DNA of 64,000 bases from Komagataella phaffii GS115 (Eukaryota > Ascomycota > Pichiomycetes > Pichiales > Pichiaceae), in contig NC_012966.1 in the NCBI RefSeq assembly GCF_000027005.1, positions 868,001 through 932,000 of the forward strand, written 5' to 3'. The position numbers and the translations under genes were made by a program. Below, in pieces: positions 19,814 to 29,653 of the stretch (positions are counted from its first letter, which is position 1; the number at the start of each line of letters is the position of its first letter). The notes beneath the pieces are model-generated. The model was not told the origin of the DNA. It saw only the letters and a list, made by a program, of their open reading frames with translations, and searched no databases.

Positions 19814-21379
19814 TCACCATATGCGTTTATCATGCATTTCAAATCTACTGACCTGAGCCAATGATTTATCACCATCACGATTCGCATTGTGGGACCTTTG
19901 TTCTTCTTTAGATTGCGGCATTTTCTCGTCTGACCCATACAGCAGACTTCGTGTATGAATGTCTTCAATCCCCGCTAAAGAGGTGTTAGGTGAGCCCTTT
20001 AGATAGTCGCCACCACTAGGCGAGGTCTTGGCCCTAGTGTTGTGGCGTGCCCATCTTATCAGCATCACGTAAGTGCTCATGCGAAGAAGGATCAAGATGA
20101 CAGCCGCGGATGCCACGGCTAAGAGGACACTTTGATCAAAATTCTGGGTACTACAGGCTTTTCGAACGCTGGAAATCACCATCTTACAGAATGCAACAGT
20201 TATCGGCAACAATGGTAAGCCCAAACGAATGTTCATGGTAGCAAAGCTCTCTGTTGTCGCAGGTGGGTTCGTACAGTCCGGGTCATTTTGCCGGTACTCA
20301 CGTAGGAAATCTTGGCTTAGTATTCTTGTGTACCTTCTGTAAATCTGAGGTTTTATGCGGTTGAATTTTCCAATGTAAAGATGCTTTAACCAATCAACCA
20401 ATAATTCAGAGCCGATCACCGCAAAAGACGGGCCCATCAGCATGCCTATCCAACTGATTACCACTGGAGATATGGCTATGTTTTCGCCCAAGGAGCGTGA
20501 TCTAATGGAGAATTCAGTAGACATTAATAACTGTACCAGATTTCGGACACTGATGATGAAGAGCATTAGAAACAGTTGGAATCGTTCATATAGATCAGCA
20601 CATGCCATCTGGAATAAACCTTCCCTTTCTAACCGTTTGAATACTGCGGATTTGATTTCAGCAAATTGCACAGAGAGAAGCAACGTCAACAGAGCATTGG
20701 AATACGAATTGACGGCGACGTTCAACGACATAATTTGGTATACGAAGACACATGCGTGAACGCTGATGTAGGTTGTGCTCAGCAACGCAACCAGGAAGCA
20801 TTTTCCTGCGCAAGAAAGGCTTCTTTCTAATGGAAAATTGAACGACACCCTTAATATGTCTTGACCCAGAGATGATAATAGTTTATCGGCAACTTCTAGT
20901 ACACTCACCATAACATACAACTTTATGACGGTACCAGCTTTAATATTGTGGTAAATCTTGGAAGTATCTATACTGGAAATGGCAATTGAACTGCTCAAAA
21001 GCAACAAAATCCATGTTACATCTTCTCTTTTGAATCTGTACCTGCCGGGGACACTATTCGTAAACGCTGCACGAAGTTTCAGGATGGATACCATTAGCAC
21101 CCTCAACGGAATGATCGTCAACAATGTCAGAAACGAGTTTAAACAATAGACCAACCCAAAACTCATGAATTGTTCAAGATAGAAGGGCACTGTGTAGAGA
21201 TTGGTCAAATGTTCCAATGACTGGATGTACTTTAAATCTGGGGTCGTTCTTTCTGGCTTCGAATCCAAATTCTTCCTAAGCTCGTTCTTGAACAGCTTCC
21301 AGAAGGTTATATGAGTTTCCTTATCACTTAGTGACGACTTCGACCTTGGCCTTTGAGTTGGCTTCACCTGCTCAGGCAT
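19814..21379 (-). CDS. EMP65: EMP65/TAPT1-family ER membrane protein
   Basis: 521 residues of the TAPT1 (DUF747) family. In S. cerevisiae Emp65 works with Slp1 at the ER to protect soluble folding intermediates. Family signature at about 50-85: SLEHLTNLYTVPFYLEQ then FLTLLTIIPLRV. Multiple hydrophobic segments follow, and the C-terminus ends RFEMHDKRIW, which fits the family's usual (R/Y)-E-M-x-x-K-R-I end, so the frame is complete. The N-terminus is basic and Ser/Pro-rich. A 182-base spacer separates it from RTR1 on the opposite strand. Confidence 0.85.
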   Translation of the reverse strand: MPEQVKPTQRPRSKSSLSDKETHITFWKLFKNELRKNLDSKPERTTPDLKYIQSLEHLTNLYTVPFYLEQFMSFGLVYCLNSFLTLLTIIPLRVLMVSILKLRAAFTNSVPGRYRFKREDVTWILLLLSSSIAISSIDTSKIYHNIKAGTVIKLYVMVSVLEVADKLLSSLGQDILRVSFNFPLERSLSCAGKCFLVALLSTTYISVHACVFVYQIMSLNVAVNSYSNALLTLLLSVQFAEIKSAVFKRLEREGLFQMACADLYERFQLFLMLFIISVRNLVQLLMSTEFSIRSRSLGENIAISPVVISWIGMLMGPSFAVIGSELLVDWLKHLYIGKFNRIKPQIYRRYTRILSQDFLREYRQNDPDCTNPPATTESFATMNIRLGLPLLPITVAFCKMVISSVRKACSTQNFDQSVLLAVASAAVILILLRMSTYVMLIRWARHNTRAKTSPSGGDYLKGSPNTSLAGIEDIHTRSLLYGSDEKMPQSKEEQRSHNANRDGDKSLAQVSRFEMHDKRIW

Positions 21380-21561
21380 TGGATGTGGTGTGCTAACTAT
21401 CGGTCAAGTAACTAGGAATAAATTTAGGGTTTCTCCTCCTTCGCTAGGCTCGATCTCTCCCACGCCGATGTTATTCTTTCGCTGCTCCTCCTACTCCAAT
21501 ACCCACCTATCAACCCCAGATTACAACCATTTTTTGCAGACCATTTCAACCACCTCTCTTG

Positions 21562-22293
21562 ATGTTTTACGGCATTCAAGAAATTGCCGATCTACTTTCC
21601 TCCTTCCATTCAAGGTCGCTACTGACTCCACCCGAGGCCAACAAGCTAACACTGACCCTGTTGGAGTGTCTCACGGAGAACTATACCGATATCACTACAT
21701 TACGCTTCCTGAGCCGGTTCCTTACAAAGGACGCGTACAGAGAACTGACCAAAGAACGCATAATAACACATACATGTGGGTATCCTACGTGTAGCAAACA
21801 CTCCGCCAAGATAAAAGACCGGCACTACACAAATCACCTAGAGTTGCCCAACACTTTCACCAATTCATATTGCTCCCGGTTCCACTACCAGTGCTCGGAG
21901 TTTTACTTGAACCAATTGTCCAACGAAGCGTTATTTGGGCGTAAGGATGTAATGACATTACCCTACAATGATGAGAGATCCTATGAAAGCAAGATGATAA
22001 TGTTGGAGGACATCATCTCGAACCCAAATGTTGTGGATAGTGATAAGATGGACGATATGATAAGGTCCATGGGCGATATCAACATCAAGGATGATAAGAA
22101 GGTGAGTCCGGAAGACTGGATGGAGATGTTCGAAGACATCAAAATTGTGGAGAATCAAGATCCCAAGAAAGAGGGTGATTTTGAGCAAACTGAGGACAAC
22201 AAGGATTCTATAAGTGGAGAGGGAAAAGAAAATCCTAGAAACATTAACAATCCTTTGAACATAGAGGGCTACACGACTACAATTAAAAACTGA
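21562..22293 (+). CDS. RTR1: RTR1, RNA polymerase II CTD phosphatase (RPAP2 family)
   Basis: Rtr1 removes phosphate from the Pol II C-terminal repeat (Ser5/Tyr1) at the transition to elongation and helps import Pol II. The atypical zinc finger is seen at about 70-115: CGYPTCSK, then SYCSRFHYQCSEFYLNQLS. The C-terminal half is acidic with repeated ED/DD. The open frame includes a preceding TTG at 21559; the ATG at 21562 gives 243 residues, near the 226 of S. cerevisiae Rtr1. Converges with the LYR-motif gene across 75 bases. Confidence 0.9.
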   Translation: MFYGIQEIADLLSSFHSRSLLTPPEANKLTLTLLECLTENYTDITTLRFLSRFLTKDAYRELTKERIITHTCGYPTCSKHSAKIKDRHYTNHLELPNTFTNSYCSRFHYQCSEFYLNQLSNEALFGRKDVMTLPYNDERSYESKMIMLEDIISNPNVVDSDKMDDMIRSMGDINIKDDKKVSPEDWMEMFEDIKIVENQDPKKEGDFEQTEDNKDSISGEGKENPRNINNPLNIEGYTTTIKN

Positions 22294-22368
22294 AGTTTCA
22301 TCTCTCATAGGACATTAATCTAAGTGTTTCCCTTCAATAGCATTTTCTTCATTATCAGCATATCTATG

Positions 22369-23433
22369 TCAGTTTATTCCCAACAATGGGAGTTTGGTGG
22401 GAGACTTGAAGTTGTAAATTTCCAACAGTTCGCCCAGATCAATGTCTGAATGATGTGGATTTAGTTCATAATTTTTCAACTCTTTAACGAGTTGCGTGAA
22501 GTTGGCCTTTCTGGCTTCATAGTATGCATCCAATTGTTTCTGTGTTAAATGTGATATTTGGATTTGTCTTTTATTATATTCTTTTATTTCAGAGACCAGC
22601 TTGGACGATTGAGCATCTATTTCTTTCTCAGCAATTCGAAAGACGGAAAGCCAATCACCATCCGAATGACCCGTTAACCGATCCCATTGATTTTCCATAT
22701 CATAGTACTTTTTCATCAAACTTTTGTTGTTGGCTAGCTGCGTTGTTGCCTCATTAAGACGATCGGTTTCCAACATCGCTTGGTAAAGAAATCGTCTCTC
22801 CCTCCATAACCCTCCCCATGGAACTCTAATCATATAGGCAGGGTACTTTAGCCCAGATTTATAGGCAATTTGAGCTTTATAGGGTCCCTTCTGTAAAGTT
22901 GTCTTTAATTTATCTATCGCCTGAACTCGCAATTTGAAAAGAACCTCCGGTTGTGTGATTTCTTTGAGATAAACGGTATCCGGAGGAGTTTTAGTTGACA
23001 TGAGATTTTCTTTTCTCTTATTTTTAATTTCCTTTTGCATCCAATCGTTTAGTTTCTGTTTTTGGGAGTTTCTTGCTTGAATGTCTTGAATTTCCATGTC
23101 CGAACGTACAGGGTTCAGTATTGGTGTCTCCAACTTGGCTTCTGCAGCTGGAGCCAGAATGAGCTTGATCGAAGAAATCAATTCGGCTATTTCTTGAGAC
23201 GGTGCCCCATTGAGAATGGTTTTGGAAAACTTTTCGTTTAATTCCTCCCCTCGCAAGAGAAGTGATCTTATCCTGTGGCTTCTTAAATCTATTTTGAATC
23301 GATGAAAGATCTCTCTTAAAAGATCAGAAATGGACTCATCCTGTGAGACAAACCTGGCTTTCCGTATGAGATTTCTATATAATGACAGGACCCCATATTT
23401 GTGGGCCTGAACTTGGCTGAAATGAAGTACCAT
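22369..23433 (-). CDS. LYR-motif protein, probably mitochondrial, unidentified
   Basis: 354 residues. Near the N-terminus a Complex1-LYR signature is visible (LSLYRNLIRKARF, about 17-29) followed by basic helices and a distal Phe-containing segment, as in LYR proteins that bind the mitochondrial acyl carrier protein. LYR proteins normally assist respiratory-complex, Fe-S or mitoribosome assembly. This one is far longer than the usual 80-150 residues; the rest is helical and charged, with a conserved-looking PAYMIRVPWGGLWRERRFLYQ segment. I cannot name a yeast orthologue. Divergent from the small acidic gene at 23683. Confidence 0.75.
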   Translation of the reverse strand: MVLHFSQVQAHKYGVLSLYRNLIRKARFVSQDESISDLLREIFHRFKIDLRSHRIRSLLLRGEELNEKFSKTILNGAPSQEIAELISSIKLILAPAAEAKLETPILNPVRSDMEIQDIQARNSQKQKLNDWMQKEIKNKRKENLMSTKTPPDTVYLKEITQPEVLFKLRVQAIDKLKTTLQKGPYKAQIAYKSGLKYPAYMIRVPWGGLWRERRFLYQAMLETDRLNEATTQLANNKSLMKKYYDMENQWDRLTGHSDGDWLSVFRIAEKEIDAQSSKLVSEIKEYNKRQIQISHLTQKQLDAYYEARKANFTQLVKELKNYELNPHHSDIDLGELLEIYNFKSPTKLPLLGIN

Positions 23434-23682
23434 CAGTTAGAAGAAGTCTCTCGCTGAAAAGTGATGAGAAGATAAAATCAGAAAGTGAAAAGTACTAGAC
23501 GAGACTTGTTGAAAATGATTAATAACCAAATTTGACTAGCAACAATAGAGCAGAACAATTCACAAGATATTCATCAGCAAGGGAGTCGTTGTCTGAAGAA
23601 ATCTATTCACTCCATCCAACTTCCTTACTTACTTCCGCCGCGAACTATTAGGTTACCTTTCCTCTTCTCACAATCAATCACC

Positions 23683-24217
23683 ATGGTAAGTAGAACACCC
23701 CAAAAGTGACATTAGTCTGCGGTTTCTAACGTCTAAGCCCCCGAAATCCAAGAACAACATTCCCGTAGCGGTTACGGTAAAAAGAGAGAATGTTTCGGTG
23801 GTCCACTTGTTCAAAAGATCCCAGACTATCTCAGCTGTGAAAAAACAACTATGTGAAATGCTCAATTCTACAGGTGGACTCAGCAATGACGCCGACGCAA
23901 ACATCGAAGGCAATGAAATTCAGATTCCGAAATCCTCATTTGATTTATCCGACGATGAGGATGACGAGGTCGTCTTTGGCGATGATAACGAAGGGCGGGC
24001 TGAACCATCCAATGAATCCAACGAAACCGAAAAATTGAACCCAAACGCTATCAAGATTGCTCTAATCAAAGAATTATCGCCGTTACGCATAGAACTTTTG
24101 GAAAACACTACGAAAATCCAGGACATTATCGACCAGAATGATAGAGAAGTCAACCTTGCTGTGGCACTGGACGACGAAGAATTTAACGTCCTAGTGCCCA
24201 GCCAAGAAGAACAGTGA
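23683..24217 (+). CDS. Small acidic protein, ATG alone in exon 1
   Basis: Exon 1 contributes only the ATG (23683-23685). A 52-nt intron (GTAAGT, branch TTCTAAC, acceptor AAG) precedes exon 2 at 23738-24217, giving 160 residues that begin MPPKSKNNIPVAVTVKRE. Without splicing the only start in this frame is a GTG at 23798, so the intron is well supported. The N-terminal 60 residues look folded (VSVVHLFKRSQTISAVKKQL, ubiquitin-like spacing); the middle is acidic (DLSDDEDDEVVFGDD) and the end reads VALDDEEFNVL. Family not recognised. Converges on RPS13. Confidence 0.8.
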
Positions 24218-24298
24218 CTAGAACATAAATACAGTTGAAAAACACGATCCTCATATAATACAAGAAGTGATATTAAAAAAACTAGAGAACCAGTTTGT

Positions 24299-24938
24299 CT
24301 AGTTAACCAAAGTAGAGGCGGTGGCAGACTCGTACTTCCAGTTAGGTGGCAAGACAGAAACAGTTCTGTAGTAACGAGCCAGTCTGTGGATTCTGGACTC
24401 AATCAAAATCAATCTGAACTTGGAGTCCTTGTCCTTTCTGTTTCTCTCCAAGTGCTTTCTAACGGAGACAGCCTTCTTGATCAGGTAGTACAAGTCCTCT
24501 GGAATAGCAGGAGCCAAACCGTTAGACTTCAAAATTCTGAGAATCTTGTTACCAGTGATGAATCTAGTCTGAGCAACACCGTGAGCATCTCTCAGAAGAA
24601 CACCGATTTGAGAAGGAGTCAAACCCTTTCTGGCGTACTTGATAACCTGTTGAACGACATCATCAGGAGTCAACTTGAACCAAGAAGGAGGGTTTCTTGA
24701 GTAAGGAAGAGCTGAGGCTGAGATACCTTTTCCCTAAAAGACATGTTAGTATCAAAAGAGGAGTGAAAAAACAAACCTAATACATTTTCTTCACAAAATT
24801 GGTACCAAGCAGCAAACGGTGGCACAGAGATTCACTCTCGGGAGCCACCAACCGCATTTGGCCCTAACTTCGGATATTCTTAGTGTATTATGGCCATCAT
24901 GGTTTAAATCTACGCACGCTGCTGTGCATACGACCCAT
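24299..24938 (-). CDS. RPS13: RPS13 (uS15), small ribosomal subunit protein, one intron
   Basis: Exon 1 (24918-24938, MGRMHSS) and exon 2 (24299-24733, beginning [14 protein letters not shown]) give 151 residues, exactly the eukaryotic uS15 length. Typical segments are seen: [35 protein letters not shown] and [11 protein letters not shown]. The 184-nt intron is the longest in the window. It has TACTAAC (24745-24751) and TAG at the 3' side, but a donor GTGCGT in place of GTATGT/GTAAGT. The promoter (24939 onward) has Tbf1-like and Cbf1-like sites. Splice sites were inferred from the conserved protein start, which leaves little choice. Confidence 0.95.
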
Positions 24939-25526
24939 TTTTGCTGATTTTCTTGTAAGACGTAGATGGAAGAAAGACGACTGTGAAAATTTAGCAGAAA
25001 TCCATAGACTAGCGAAAACGAAAAAAGCCCTATTATTGGTCATGTGACGTAGTTTAGGGTCGAAACCACAGGTTGATTCTTTAACTGTTATGCTTAAAGT
25101 CGTCTAGTTTATTGATTGCAAGTCAATGTAAGAGTATTCTGATTGCATAAGGCAAATGCAATGGCTTGTGAAGTTAATGGCTCTTTCTAATACTTTAAAC
25201 GTATTTTCTTGAACGTTCGTTCGAACTAATCCACTGTAGATAGTGGTAGTAATGGTTGGACTTGGGTTACTGAAACCAGCAACTCCATGTTCAATTCATG
25301 ATCATCACTACTTCTAGCCTTTCTTTCTTAGCTTCTCCTTCCCGTTTCCTATTCTTCCTTTCCTATCCATGGTCAAATACCTGTCCAGCCATCTCATCAC
25401 CAATCGAGCAGTAAACAATTGACCTTCCGCTTTTGGATATATGCACATATATATATCACATCCGACCGTTCGAATCAAGACAGAGAAGACCCTTGGAAGC
25501 ACTCTCCAGTAGCCTCACAATTGGAT
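24939..25526. promoter_or_regulatory. Divergent promoter region RPS13 / protein kinase
   Basis: 588 bases. On the RPS13 side are AGCCCTA (25026-25032), CATGTGAC (25041-25048, complement GTCACATG, matching the Cbf1 RTCACRTG consensus) and TTAGGGT (25054-25060, a Tbf1-type repeat on the other strand), within 35 bases and about 90-120 bases upstream of the RPS13 ATG. Tbf1 with Cbf1 is the known arrangement at ribosomal protein genes of Candida albicans. The rest, toward the kinase, shows only an alternating TATATATA stretch at about 25446-25453, roughly 75 bases before the kinase ATG. Confidence 0.5.
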
Positions 25527-28079
25527 ATGAGCAGATATATCAACGAACGAGCTGCATATGCACAAGTAAGTATTGCTTGGTATCCTTCTATCACCCATTC
25601 GTTGGTGGAACAAAACTAACAGGTTGTCCAGCTCGTAGGTGATTATGAATGCCTTATCAAGGAATTTCAAAACCCAGATGTTGAGGAGATAGGTAACTAC
25701 AAAGTTCTTCGGGTGTTAAGTGAGGGGCCTTTCGGGGTCGTATATCTTGCCCAGCATAAGATGTTACACTATAAAGTGGTCCTAAAGAAAGGGGAAAGAG
25801 ATTTGTCAAAAAACGGGGACAATATCATGAGGGAATGTTACTACCTGAGAGAATTTAATCACCCCCATATAACAAAGATCTTTGAAACTATTTTTACGGA
25901 GAACTACGTCTACATGTCCATTGAGTATTGTTGTCAAGGAGATTTGTTTGATTATTTGAGTAAGAGGAGGCAGATTCCGACAGAGGAGGCTGTCAAGATT
26001 TTTTCCCAGCTTTGCGGTAGTGTTCATTATATCCACAAAAGAGGCTGTTGTCACAGAGATTTGAAATTAGAGAATATATTACTAGATGAAGACAACAACG
26101 TCAAGTTATCAGATCTCGGGTTCACCCGAGAAATTCCTCATTTTTATCCCAATGGCAATAGTGCTCCTAATCCACATTCTCCACTTCATACCTTCTGTGG
26201 TACCACAGTTTACATGGCACCTGAACTAATACGGAGAGAGCAGTATTCTGGTATAAGAACGGATCTTTGGGCTCTTGGAATCATATTGTTCACCATGCTG
26301 TATGGAGAGATGCCGTTTGACACGGAAGATGAAATACTGGAGCAGGAGCCCGTTTATAAAGATTTCATTTCTCCGAGCATTATTGATTTGTTGAAAACTC
26401 TTCTAAAGAAAGATGCGAAAGAGAGGTTTGATTCTCTGGAAGTTGTTTTGCAGGCTCCTGCCTTGCAGCCTTATGGGGAGCAACAACTACAATTACTTCA
26501 GGACTTGAGAAAACAGAAACTCCCAGATTTCGATTCGCCGTTAGAAAGACATTTACTGAAAAAGATTGACAGGATTGGCATTGATAGAAAACTTCTCAAG
26601 AAGAGTTATAGAAATAGACAGTTGGATTCTCTCGTGGGGTTTTGGAATATACTAGTTGAGAGAGAAAAACATCAATATCACAAAAAAAAGAGACGGAAGA
26701 GTAAACTTGCCACTCGGAGTCGAAGCATGCTGAAACTAAATTCTAATAGGAGTATGAATGGAATTGGATCACGGGACAGATCCATGCTAAGTATTCCGGA
26801 ACTACTACAAAACTTGCAAATTCAAGGTCCTAGAAAAGCAGCCGCTATTGAGAATGCAAATGGAAACGCAATGACAAATGGAACTTCAGAAGGACCCGTA
26901 TCTGAATCTTCACCAAGAGAATCAGATGACTTTGCCTACCCTCATCAGAATCATTTATTCAGACCGGCGAGCTACAATTCGATATTGAGCAACCCATCTA
27001 TAAAACAGAAGCTTTCTTTAAAGTACTGGAAACAAAAGCTCAAACAGATGAAAAATGGGAGTAAAACTTCTTTGAATTTCGATGAGAAAAAGCGCAATCC
27101 CTCACTTGTTGATTCAAGGTTGGATGTTGCTAATCCGGAAGATCGATCCAAAATTAGGGACAACACGCATTTTAACTCCCAGTTGGGATCCATACCAGCC
27201 GGGGAGCCTACCAGTGGTTATACTCGTCAACGCAGAGCCTCGGGGAGTGGAAGCATAACTAAGAGACCAACTTCAGTATTTTCTGCCTTCTCCCAGTTCT
27301 CTGAGACTTCAGGTGGATCAGATTACAATGCTGGATACTCTACGGATAATACAGTACAAAACACAAGCAATATTACAGATAGAAATCCTAATGCACAGCC
27401 TGTCTACAATAGGTCAAAATCAAATGATGGTTTATTTTCCACCAAATCGAAGCAACCTGACAATTTGACTTTGGAATCCCCAACTTCAAACACAGATCTC
27501 TCTCGGTGCAACTCACTCGAGTCTTCTTCGATTAGCTTCTCCAGTAAAAGAGGTCGAAGAAGACACAACTCTCGTCTCCCCTCTGGATCGGTCATACGTA
27601 CCAGGAGAGGATTTGATTTTATTCATAGAGGCAAATCGCCTCTTGGGTTTTACGAATGCGCCATGTTCCCCGATAGAAACAAAACAAGGGTTAATCAAAA
27701 ACCAATTATAGTTGAAGAAGATTCCAGTAAGTTCTTTGAAGAGGATGAAGAAGATGAAGAGGGTGAAAATGAGATACCAAATGGTTCTCAGCTGGAACCT
27801 CCTATTCAACTGATGAAGGTTGATGGCATGCAAAACTTGGTGAATGGTGTGGATACCGTTGGCGATGTTTATGAAGATGAACACGATGAAGAGGATGACC
27901 ATGGCTTGGAGATTAAAACTACTCCTCGTATACATCTTGACACCAGACCAGTATTGCGAAGTGACTCTAAAGTCATTTATGATTCTGCATCCGACTCTGC
28001 CACTACAGGAGATGAGGCTGACGAAGAAGATGAATGTGAATTGGAAGATGAATCAACTGTATTACAAAAGGGCCCCTAA
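25527..28079 (+). CDS. Ser/Thr protein kinase, YPL150W-like, one intron
   Basis: Exon 1 25527-25565 and exon 2 from 25632 (or 25623, adding VVQ) to 28079 give 828 or 831 residues. The donor is GTAAGT. CTAAC lies directly before the first CAG, so the second in-frame CAG is preferred. Kinase domain about 25-300: P-loop SEGPFGVV with the first glycine replaced by Ser, VVLKK lysine, HRDLKLEN, DLG in place of DFG, and MAPELI. The N-terminal layout and RECYYLREFNHPHITK resemble S. cerevisiae YPL150W, whose role is poorly known. The remaining 500 residues are Ser/Asn-rich with a basic KKKRRKSK patch and several acidic runs. Substrates unknown. Its stop lies 32 bases from that of the ECD gene. Confidence 0.85.
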
Positions 28080-28111
28080 TAAGCATATAATATGTACGAT
28101 AATATCCCACT

Positions 28112-29527
28112 CTAATGCTTCATAGATCTTAGCAAGTTCTGAATTAATTTGAACTGCTCAGAGTCAATTTTTTCGTCCTCGTCGTCTGAAAAATCTTCGT
28201 CTTCAATATCATTATCTGGTTCGTAATTAATGAGTGTTTCCATCGTCTTGTCGTCCATTTTCAGAGCCTCCTTGCAGAAGAACTCAAAAAAGTCATCCTC
28301 GTCTATATCAATGTTCTCCTGTTTAAGATACTCCCTAGTTATACTGTCTTCATCTTTCTCTGCTTCCCTTTCACCGGACGAAACCGGTACTTCAGCATTA
28401 TCATGTTCTTTCTCATCGTTAACTGTATTCGTGGTATCACTTTGTCTATTCAGATTGAAGAATACTTCACGGAACTCCTCTATCCAGGCATCATCTTCTC
28501 CATCTTGTGTCAATTCTATGTGTTTCGGCTTAACGTGATGAGTGATTATTTCAAGACGCTTCAACTCAGATTGCAGAGGATCTCGAAGAATTGTCTCATT
28601 GTGCTCTGCAAGCTCAACTTCCGATATTTCTGTTTGTTCAAGGTTCAGGTCATGTTCCTTCAGATACGACCGTACACTCTGTTGGAGGATCCATCCTTTT
28701 TTCTCTAACGCCAGATCCTCGTCAAACGAATTAGTTGAAAGATCAAGATATGTGCTCAAGAGATAAGGAAGTTGAATGTATATCGTCTTAGGTGTGTCAA
28801 CAACATTAGAGGCTGGCAGAAAGGAAGGATGCGGATGTAATTTGGAGTACTCGTTGATGGCTTGTGCCATTTGAGATGGCGATAGGTGCGATATTATCAA
28901 CGACCGTGTCGATTTGTCAACTAATGCCTTCTGGGTATGAATTAACTGCAGAGCTCTTTTGGGGAATTCTGAAGTGATACTTGGGAGCTCAAGTTTGAGA
29001 CATTTGAAGGGATATTTCAAGAGAAATTCTAAGGAATCTTGAAGCTTCAAGCCACTACCTGGCTCGCAAGACTCTGGTATGACCAAGATCTGCCGATTAT
29101 TAATCCAGCATCTGTTTCCTCCGTTGGATGAACTCAACCACTTGGGGATCTTGTCGTGTAACTCAATCAGTAGAATTTCACCGTTTTGATCAAACGCATG
29201 AAGGTACAGATTGTCATCTCTGGACGTAAACTTGGTGAGAACCTGGAGCAAAAGCCATGCATCCTCAAAAGCATCCTGGTAATTCAGTTCTCCGTATATA
29301 TAGTGGTAATTATCTTTCCTATCCACAACCATCTTGGGTAAGGCATTCAACCATGGGTAATATTTGATGTACGGGTCCAGCTGGATCGTTAGTTGGTCGA
29401 ACAACTTGCTGAGTTTCCCAGAAATATCCGTCTGGTAGGGATGCAGATAGAAAATGGTAAAGCAAACGGTGTCATCGTCAAACAAAAAGTCAGGCTTAGC
29501 GTACTCCCATGCTATATCGGGATCCAT
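28112..29527 (-). CDS. Ecdysoneless (ECD/SGT1) family protein
   Basis: 471 residues from the ATG at 29527 (MDPDIAWEYAKPDFLFDDD). An earlier ATG at 29578 adds 17 residues, and the frame reaches a TTG at 29614. The ECD family (animal Ecdysoneless, fungal members) acts in pre-mRNA splicing and transcription through Prp8 and R2TP contacts. Signatures seen: DAFEDAWLLLQVL, then GEILLIELHDKIPKWL and NRCWINNRQILVIP. The C-terminal third is acidic, ending in DDEDEKIDSEQFKLIQNLLRSM. Divergent from ATG5 with a very small spacer. The family call is strong; which cellular process it serves in this yeast is unknown. Confidence 0.85.
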   Translation of the reverse strand: MDPDIAWEYAKPDFLFDDDTVCFTIFYLHPYQTDISGKLSKLFDQLTIQLDPYIKYYPWLNALPKMVVDRKDNYHYIYGELNYQDAFEDAWLLLQVLTKFTSRDDNLYLHAFDQNGEILLIELHDKIPKWLSSSNGGNRCWINNRQILVIPESCEPGSGLKLQDSLEFLLKYPFKCLKLELPSITSEFPKRALQLIHTQKALVDKSTRSLIISHLSPSQMAQAINEYSKLHPHPSFLPASNVVDTPKTIYIQLPYLLSTYLDLSTNSFDEDLALEKKGWILQQSVRSYLKEHDLNLEQTEISEVELAEHNETILRDPLQSELKRLEIITHHVKPKHIELTQDGEDDAWIEEFREVFFNLNRQSDTTNTVNDEKEHDNAEVPVSSGEREAEKDEDSITREYLKQENIDIDEDDFFEFFCKEALKMDDKTMETLINYEPDNDIEDEDFSDDEDEKIDSEQFKLIQNLLRSMKH

Positions 29528-29653
29528 AGTAAGGAACTTCGTGCACTTGATAACTTGATAACGATGTCCATACCACATGCAGATGTTCTCGAATATATAT
29601 TTTTTGGCATTCAAGCTCTGCAGTCCTCATCTTCGCCTCGTCTTCCTCTCATT

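Noticed and set aside
29393..29653. N-terminal extension of ATG5
   Set aside because: Lies within the divergent ECD gene's 5' part, starts at a non-ATG codon, and has no counterpart in Atg5 proteins; the internal ATG at 29564 is noted as an alternative.
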